Shown: in pieces, positions 60,348 to 64,000 of the stretch | Layout of the letters: the number at the start of each line of letters is the position of its first letter | Position numbering within the stretch: position 1 is the stretch's first letter | Assembly (NCBI RefSeq): GCF_048268305.1 | Contig: NZ_JBLWVT010000006.1 | Span: 124,001-188,000 of the forward strand | DNA: 64,000 bases | Direction of reading: 5' to 3' | DNA from: Pseudodonghicola sp048268305 | GTDB lineage: Bacteria; Pseudomonadota; Alphaproteobacteria; Rhodobacterales; Rhodobacteraceae | Translations under genes and position numbers: made by a program | Notes under the pieces: generated by a model | Databases searched by the model: none | What the model was told of the DNA's origin: nothing | What the model saw: the letters and a program-made list of their open reading frames with translations, nothing else

Positions 60348-63300
60348 ATGGCTGAAACCCACGAACTTCGTCTCAAGATTGACGCGGGGGCGGCGCAGTC
60401 CGGCGCCCGCACCTTCAAGGCGGCGGTGGAAACTGTTCGCGCCGCCGTTCGGGACCTCGACCGCGACACCACGGGCGCGTTCACGAAGCTCCGCACCATC
60501 AAGCCGCAGGTTGACGTTACCCCGCTGACGCGGGCGCGCACCGAAGCAAATGCCCTCGCCACCGCCACGACCGCCGCCGGGACTGCATCCGACCGCGCGG
60601 CGGAACGTATCCGCAAGCTCGCCGTCCAGTCCGCGAACTCGCTTCGCATCTCGACCGATCAGGCCAGCCGTCTGCGCGACCGTCTCCTTTCGGTCGGCGA
60701 CACTGCCGGGATTGCGAAGATCGAGGCGGCCCTCGACCGACTGCGCGGCAAGCTTATCAACGCGACGTCCAGTTTGGACGTTCAGGAGGCCCGCGCGGAA
60801 TACAACACGCTTGCCAGCGAGCTGAACCGAACGGCCCGAGAGGCAGAGCGGCTGAACGCAATCGCTAATGCCGAAGCGCGCGCGCAGGAAGAGGCCAGCC
60901 GCGCCGCCGCCGATCACGCAGCACAGATGGACCGGCTGCGCGCACGGTATAATCCGCTTTATGCCGCGTCGAAGCAGTATGAGGTGAGCCTTGAAGAAAT
61001 CGCGCAGGCGGAGAAGGCTGGCGTGATCACGTCCCAGCTTGCTGCCAATGCACGCGCCGAGGCGGCGAACAAGCTGGTGGCCGCGTCAGCGGCGAACGAA
61101 AAGGCCACCACCAGCATGTTCGCCATGCAGAAGGGCGCCGGGCGCATGCTGGGCTTGCAGGTGAACCAGATGGCGCAGGTCGCGGGCATGGCCACGTCCG
61201 CCGAACAGGCCTTGAAGGGTATCGCTTTTCAGGCGGCAGACGTGGGCCTTGTATTCGGCGGTATGGGCATTGCAATCGGTGCGGTCGCGGGCGTGGCCCT
61301 CCCTCTGTTGATTGACCGACTGTTCGCCGTGATCCCGGAAACCAAGACTTTCGCCGACGCGCTGGACGAACTGGAGTCCTCTATTGATGCGGCGCGCGCG
61401 GCTGCATCGAAGACGCGGGACTACACCGCCCTGCGCGATGAATATGGCCTTGTAACGGCGAGCGTCCGCGACCTTGTGGACGTGCAGAAGGAACTGGCGC
61501 GACTGGACGCCGCCGACACCCTGCGCAGCATGCGCGATGCCATGGCCTCGGACGCGGGAGTCGGCTGGATGGACGCGCTGGCAGGCTATGCCCGGCGCCT
61601 GCGTGATGAACTGAGCCTCACCAAGACCGAAGCCGCCGGGCTTGAGGCTCTTTTCCGGGAGTCTCAGATGACGACCGACGCCGGGCGGATCGCCGATATT
61701 TATGCCACCATCCGCGAGCGCATTGTTTCCGCCGCTGGCGGGGTCGAAAATCTGACCTCGGAACAGTCGGCAATGGTGCGGAAGCTGGTGGAAGGGGAAG
61801 ACGCAGCCCGCCACCTCGCTGCGGTGGACTACTCCGGCCCCATCGCCGCCGCCACGGGCCAGACGAACGCGTGGGCCAGCGCCATGGCGGGGGTCAATAG
61901 CGAGATTCAGGCAATCATGTCTTCGCTCGCGTCCGTCGGCGGCAGCATGATCAGCAACGCGGCCAAGAGCGCCGAACTGACCGCTCTGCAGGCGGGAAAG
62001 ACCGTGAGGGAATCCGCAGTCGCGCGCGAGCGGTACCGCAAGGAGGCGGAATGGTCCGCTCGGGAGCAGGCCGCAGGCGGTGGCGTCGGGGGATGGATGC
62101 AGCGTCAGCTCATCGACGCGGAACGGTACCAGTTCAACGAGTCCGTTCGTCTCGACTCTGAGCTGGAAGCCGCCCGGACGGCTGCCCGCAAGGCCGCGTC
62201 CAGCGGTGGCGGGTCCAAGCGGGTGGAGACGCTGGGCGACGAGTCCCGGCAGCTCGAACGCCTGATTAAGCAGATGAATAATCGCGTCTTTTCTCTCAAT
62301 CAGGAGAATGAGGCGCTGGCCCTTGTCGTCAGTGGACAGGCCGACACAATGGAAACGGCGCAGTTCATGGCGGCGGCTATGACGGCAAACGGCGGCGCCC
62401 TCGACGAAACCACCGCTGCCATGGTCCGCCAGTATGAGGCCGCGCAGAAGCTGAACGACAAGCTTACCACGCTGGCAAACGACCCTGTGAAGAAGTGGAT
62501 GGACTCCGTCCCCAACTGGATCGAAGCCGGGCAGCAGATCGAAATGGGGGCAATCAACAGCCTCTCGGACGCGATCAGCGAAATGATCAAGACCGGCAAG
62601 TTCGACATTGAAGCCCTTGGGGAGGCGATCCTCGGCACCATCGCCGATATCGTCGCGGATCAGGCTGTTGCTGAACTTGCTAATCTGATGGGCCGGGGCG
62701 AAGGCAACGGGCTGGGCGGACTTCTGGGCGATCTGTTGGGCGGAGACGCGGCGGCACCTACCGGCGATGGCGCCGCCGTCGCGCAGGGTGGCGTTCAGGC
62801 CGGGGCGTCAATCTCGCAGGCGATGATTCAGGCGGGCAGCGCGGTCAGTCAGCAGATCAGCGCGGCAATGATGCAGGCAGGGACGCAGGCCGGGCAGCAG
62901 ACCCGCATGGGCCACGTGCAGGGCGGTCAGCAGGCGGCGAACGCCACGCGCCTTGCGGGGATGCAGCACGCCCAGCAGGTCCGCACTGCGACCACCACTA
63001 GCGGGCAGCAGCACGCTACCAAGGTACGCACGGCCATCACCTCCGCCGGGTCCCAGCATGCCGGTATGATCCGGCAGGCTCAGAGCGGCGGCGGTGGAGG
63101 CATCCCCGGCGGCGGCGGCGGTGGGGGCATCCTCGATATGTTCGGGGGCTGGCAGGGCATCCTTGGGATGGCAGTCGGGGCTTTCGATGTGGGCGGCGTA
63201 TCCACCGCCCCGGCAAACTATGCCAACGCCCCCTTGCGCGTATTCCAGAACGCCCCGCACTACGCGCAGGGGACCACCAACACGTCGGGCATCCCGGCGG

Positions 63301-63518
63301 TGCTCCACCCGAATGAGGCCGTGATTCCGCTGTCCAAGGGGCGGAAGATTCCGGTTGAGCTGGGCGGCTCCGCTGCCGGTGATGGGGGGACTGTCATCAA
63401 CATGCCTCAGACCTTCAACGTGACCGCGACCGACGCCGACTCTTTCCGCCGCAGCCGTGACCAGATCGCGGCGGACATGGCGAGCGCGGGCCAGAAGGCC
63501 GCGAGGAAGAATCGTTAA
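60348..63518 (+). CDS. Phage tail tape measure protein
   Basis: 1056 residues. Long helical, alanine- and glutamine-rich chain typical of a tape measure: an N-terminal coiled region (about 1-290), a hydrophobic segment at about 300-327, then more helical repeats. Residues about 800-910 are rich in Gln, Ala and His with a loose repeat of QxxQxR-type units. A glycine-rich linker follows, and the C-terminus has the diagnostic GIPAVLHPNEAVIPLSKGRKIPVEL and a final ADSFRRSRDQIAADM. ATG 60348 has AGGAAAA about 9-12 nt upstream. No other tail gene is adjacent, which is unusual. Confidence 0.87.
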   Translation: MAETHELRLKIDAGAAQSGARTFKAAVETVRAAVRDLDRDTTGAFTKLRTIKPQVDVTPLTRARTEANALATATTAAGTASDRAAERIRKLAVQSANSLRISTDQASRLRDRLLSVGDTAGIAKIEAALDRLRGKLINATSSLDVQEARAEYNTLASELNRTAREAERLNAIANAEARAQEEASRAAADHAAQMDRLRARYNPLYAASKQYEVSLEEIAQAEKAGVITSQLAANARAEAANKLVAASAANEKATTSMFAMQKGAGRMLGLQVNQMAQVAGMATSAEQALKGIAFQAADVGLVFGGMGIAIGAVAGVALPLLIDRLFAVIPETKTFADALDELESSIDAARAAASKTRDYTALRDEYGLVTASVRDLVDVQKELARLDAADTLRSMRDAMASDAGVGWMDALAGYARRLRDELSLTKTEAAGLEALFRESQMTTDAGRIADIYATIRERIVSAAGGVENLTSEQSAMVRKLVEGEDAARHLAAVDYSGPIAAATGQTNAWASAMAGVNSEIQAIMSSLASVGGSMISNAAKSAELTALQAGKTVRESAVARERYRKEAEWSAREQAAGGGVGGWMQRQLIDAERYQFNESVRLDSELEAARTAARKAASSGGGSKRVETLGDESRQLERLIKQMNNRVFSLNQENEALALVVSGQADTMETAQFMAAAMTANGGALDETTAAMVRQYEAAQKLNDKLTTLANDPVKKWMDSVPNWIEAGQQIEMGAINSLSDAISEMIKTGKFDIEALGEAILGTIADIVADQAVAELANLMGRGEGNGLGGLLGDLLGGDAAAPTGDGAAVAQGGVQAGASISQAMIQAGSAVSQQISAAMMQAGTQAGQQTRMGHVQGGQQAANATRLAGMQHAQQVRTATTTSGQQHATKVRTAITSAGSQHAGMIRQAQSGGGGGIPGGGGGGGILDMFGGWQGILGMAVGAFDVGGVSTAPANYANAPLRVFQNAPHYAQGTTNTSGIPAVLHPNEAVIPLSKGRKIPVELGGSAAGDGGTVINMPQTFNVTATDADSFRRSRDQIAADMASAGQKAARKNR

Positions 63519-64000
63519 ATGGCACCCCTCGCGAATCCACAGCATGAAGAATTCGCCCGCCTTCTCGCCACCGGCATGAAGCAGGGGACGGCATACGAAA
63601 AGGCCGGATATGCTGCCGGGTCAAAGTCTGCCGCCAGCCGCCTCGCGAACTCCCCCGAAGTGGTGGCGCGCGTAGAGCACCACAAGCGCCAGATCGCGCG
63701 CGACGTGCGGCGCGTCATGGAAGCAAACAATGACCTCGAAGCGTGGGGCGACCTCGCCCGGCAGGGTATCAACTTGATGTGGATCGCGGATAGCTATGTG
63801 ACGATCTATCGCCGCGCGCTGGAGGCGCAGCGGTTCGGGGACGCCGTCAGGGCTGTGGAAAATATCGTTCGCCTGATTCAGCTCGAACAGAACGCGCAGG
63901 ACGCGCAGGAGACCGGCGGCGACAAGATCGCGATCAAGGACACGCTGGCCCTGCTGGGCGGTCTTAAGGACGCGCTGAGGGGCGCCCCTGCACTGGCCCC
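63519..64000 (+). CDS. Terminase small subunit-like protein, 3' end outside window
   Basis: ATG 63519 directly follows the tape measure stop. The frame stays open to base 64000 (160 codons). The N-terminal part (LANPQHEEFARLLATGMKQGTAYEKAGYAAGSKSAASRLANSPEVVARV, seen in pieces) matches the HTH region of phage terminase small subunits. Residues after about 75 are helical (DLARQGINLMWIADSYV) and not recognised. The gene order, tape measure then terminase, is not the usual one. Confidence 0.72.
   Translation, partial: MAPLANPQHEEFARLLATGMKQGTAYEKAGYAAGSKSAASRLANSPEVVARVEHHKRQIARDVRRVMEANNDLEAWGDLARQGINLMWIADSYVTIYRRALEAQRFGDAVRAVENIVRLIQLEQNAQDAQETGGDKIAIKDTLALLGGLKDALRGAPALA

Larger units (their letters stand above)
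52837..64000. mobile_element. Left part of an integrated prophage or phage satellite
   Basis: It runs from a tRNA 3'-end remnant (attL, 52837-52860) past the right edge of the window. Contents in order: tyrosine integrase, small unknown genes, truncated primase/helicase-like gene, serine recombinase, tape measure protein, terminase small subunit-like protein. Base composition is clearly lower in GC than the cob region, and most genes lie on the plus strand. No capsid, portal, large terminase or lysis gene is in the visible part, so whether it is a full phage or a satellite cannot be decided here. Confidence 0.85.

Noticed and set aside
1..64000. CRISPR arrays, rRNA genes or complete IS elements
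   Set aside because: I looked for regularly spaced repeats, rRNA signatures and transposase genes and saw none.

Overview
The window is high-GC DNA from an alphaproteobacterium, most likely a Rhodobacteraceae member close to Paracoccus or Rhodobacter. The pointers are the oxygen-dependent cobalamin pathway (cobG, cobF, cobN), a pseudoazurin, MurR/RpiR- and GntR-controlled ABC uptake operons, and many ATGA or TGATG gene junctions. From about 52840 to the right end, codon use and base composition shift towards AT and the genes are phage genes.

Layout. 1-1497 is the 3' part of ilvD. 1561-6934 holds a TPR-methyltransferase, an acyl-CoA synthetase, the protease HtpX and an APH-like/P-loop kinase fusion. 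7091-13860 (minus) is a complete carbohydrate-type ABC operon with its own HAD phosphatase, PHP hydrolase and RpiR regulator. 14575-17757 is a four-gene coupled operon (LpxH-like phosphoesterase, GT21 glycosyltransferase, DedA-like protein, GT2) that looks like glycolipid synthesis. 17926-21909 is a pqi/MCE lipid-transport operon with PqiA split into two proteins.

22046-40980 is a cobalamin regulon governed by three cobalamin riboswitches. The first precedes a DUF1636 gene, cobW, cobN, cobG, cobH, cobI, cobJ, cobL, cobE, cobM, cobB and cobA, with cobK lying antisense inside the run. The second precedes a lone CbiM-like permease and cobF. The third (minus) precedes a BtuFCD-type importer whose last gene is a translationally coupled pseudoazurin. 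Together these would make the corrin ring up to cobalt insertion and import cobalt and corrinoids. The late genes (cobO, cobQ, cobC, cobD, cobP, cobU, cobV, cobS, cobT) are not here.

41184-52630 carries a YbaK-type deacylase, a PLP aminotransferase facing a GntR/FCD regulator across a VanO-type palindrome, a gamma-glutamyltransferase with a five-gene peptide ABC operon, a second GntR/FCD regulator with its own palindrome, and a TauE/SafE permease. This part looks built for uptake and breakdown of gamma-glutamyl or other peptides.

52837-64000 is the left part of an integrated prophage or phage satellite. It starts at a 24-nt remnant of a tRNA 3' end (probable attL), then a tyrosine integrase, small unknown genes, a truncated primase/helicase-like gene overlapped by a serine recombinase, a tape measure gene and a terminase small subunit-like gene cut by the window edge. 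It contains two striking symmetric dyads (54576-54611 and 56862-56994) that no annotated gene explains.
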